Source of the DNA: Sandaracinaceae bacterium
Lineage (GTDB): Bacteria; Myxococcota_A; Polyangia; Polyangiales; Houyiibacteriaceae
Assembly: GCA_012514415.1 (NCBI GenBank)
Contig: JAAZAH010000195.1
Location: 1 to 6,436 of the forward strand
Reading direction: 5' to 3'
Length of the DNA stretch: 6,436 nt
The notes beneath the pieces are model-generated. The model saw nothing but the letters and a program-made list of their open reading frames with translations, did not search any database and was not told the DNA's origin. Shown in pieces: positions 5,940-6,436 of the stretch; positions within the stretch are counted from its first letter, which is position 1; each line of letters starts with the position of its first letter. The position numbers and the translations under genes are program-made.

Positions 5940-6436
5940 TCAGCCGGGACCGTAGCCCGCCTGGACGCACTTATAGTTCGCGTCGCATGTATGGAGGGGG
6001 TTCTCGCAACCGCCGCAGTTCGCGAAGCCGCCACAGCCATCGGACGGGAAGCCGCATTCGGCCTCGAGCTCGGCGCAGGTGAGCGGCTGCTTCCCGCAAT
6101 CGTAGAGACCGCCACAACCATCGGGCACTTCCCCACACGTTCCCTCGCCACAGAGGAACTCGTGCGGGAGCGGCGTGCAATCGGGCGGCTCGATGTCTTC
6201 GCCGTCCGAGATGCACGCGGCGAGATCGAAGAGCATATAGGCGAGGATCTTCTCCTGCGGGCTCAGCTCTCCGGCTCCGCAATGACCGGGGAAATAGCCG
6301 CGCCCCGGGGTATTCGATCCCGCGACGTGGAAGCCCGAGACCGTCACTCGACCGCAGGCGTTCGCCGAAGACGCCCCATAAGGCGTATTGAAGGAGAACT
6401 GCTGGGGGCGGCTGTTATTATCGACCGATCGATAGA
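5940..6436 (-). CDS. Cys-rich, probably secreted protein, C-terminal 164 residues (5' end outside window)
   Basis: The minus-strand frame is open without interruption from the right edge to a TGA at 5940-5942, so this is the end of a longer gene; the GTG at 6345-6347 is internal. Two parts can be seen. The first (about 80 residues) reads QQFSFNTPYGA, then ACGRV, SGFHVAG, GYFPGHCG, LSPQEKILAYMLFDLAACIS, resembling a module I recall from large secreted or surface proteins of Myxococcota. The second is Cys-rich: 12 Cys in the 71 residues from CTPLP to YKC, with two 15-residue repeats of the form CGxxxDGCGGxxxCG, each followed by a Cys-containing linker. The even, patterned Cys suggest disulfides and export; the signal peptide would be beyond the edge. 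No catalytic motif is visible, so no function is assigned. A terminator follows directly. Adhesion, extracellular binding or an envelope role are possible but untested. Confidence 0.8.
   Translation of the reverse strand, partial: YRSVDNNSRPQQFSFNTPYGASSANACGRVTVSGFHVAGSNTPGRGYFPGHCGAGELSPQEKILAYMLFDLAACISDGEDIEPPDCTPLPHEFLCGEGTCGEVPDGCGGLYDCGKQPLTCAELEAECGFPSDGCGGFANCGGCENPLHTCDANYKCVQAGYGPG
6012..6056 (-). repeat. DGCGG Cys repeat, second copy
   Basis: This encodes CGFPSDGCGGFANCG, matching the first copy (6093-6137, CGEVPDGCGGLYDCG) at Cys 1, Gly 2, the DGCGG core and the closing CG. The copies start 27 residues apart. Their divergence at the non-core positions indicates old protein-level repeats under structural constraint, not a recent DNA duplication. 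Confidence 0.8.
6093..6137 (-). repeat. DGCGG Cys repeat, first copy
   Basis: This encodes CGEVPDGCGGLYDCG. It is preceded by CTPLPHEFLCGEGT and followed by KQPLTCAELEAE, so the larger repeating unit appears to be C(x)n-CG-x3-DGCGG-x3-CG. The linker TCAELEAECG leads into the second copy. Confidence 0.8.

Noticed and set aside
6345..6347. GTG at 6345-6347 as the true start of the Cys-rich protein
   Set aside because: The same frame continues upstream to the window edge with module-like residues (QQFSFNTP...ACGR), there is no good ribosome binding site, and a cytosolic start would not suit a disulfide-rich protein.
5940..6436. Naming the Cys-rich protein as an enzyme such as a tryptophan synthase chain
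   Set aside because: From memory, automated labels of that kind are sometimes attached to DGCGG-repeat proteins, but nothing here resembles the catalytic barrel of that enzyme.

Overview
The window is GC-rich, densely coded bacterial DNA. It holds three complete, well-recognised metabolic or housekeeping genes, one complete UbiB-family kinase-like gene, and two genes cut by the window edges. The best clue to the organism is the gene at the right edge. Its C-terminal part joins an 'FNTP...CGR...FHV...FPGHC...FDLAACI' module to Cys-rich 'DGCGGxxxCG' repeats, a design I associate with secreted proteins of Myxococcota (myxobacteria and relatives). A MeaA-type mutase beside a MeaB-type GTPase fits that guess but does not prove it.

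Layout: (1) Bases 1-2586, minus strand: a two-gene unit, a coenzyme B12-dependent acyl-CoA mutase of the MeaA/ethylmalonyl-CoA mutase type followed after a single base by a MeaB/ArgK GTPase that runs off the left edge. (2) Bases 2587-2876: a divergent intergenic region with a 23-bp tandem repeat, two near-identical operator-like sites about six helical turns apart, and good ribosome binding sites for both flanking genes. (3) Bases 2877-4385, plus strand: a UbiB/ABC1/AarF-family atypical kinase. (4) Bases 4419-5770, minus strand: a coupled pair, yajQ then pheA (prephenate dehydratase with an ACT domain), whose stop and start codons overlap as TGATG; pheA converges on ubiB with a 33-base gap. 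(5) Bases 5771-5939: promoter region of yajQ plus a strong intrinsic terminator belonging to the next gene upstream. (6) Bases 5940-6436, minus strand: the C-terminal 164 residues of the Cys-rich, probably secreted protein.

How the genes work together: the mutase rearranges a dicarboxylic acyl-CoA (ethylmalonyl-CoA by family resemblance, methylmalonyl-CoA as the alternative), and MeaB is the GTPase chaperone that loads and protects the B12 cofactor of such mutases; their spacing predicts translational coupling. PheA makes phenylpyruvate for phenylalanine synthesis and carries its feedback-sensing ACT domain. YajQ is a small nucleotide/cyclic-di-GMP-binding protein whose link to PheA looks positional rather than biochemical. 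I saw no mobile element, tRNA, rRNA, CRISPR array or phage gene. No clear new multi-gene system is present; the items most worth a second look are the divergent regulatory region and the Cys-rich secreted protein.
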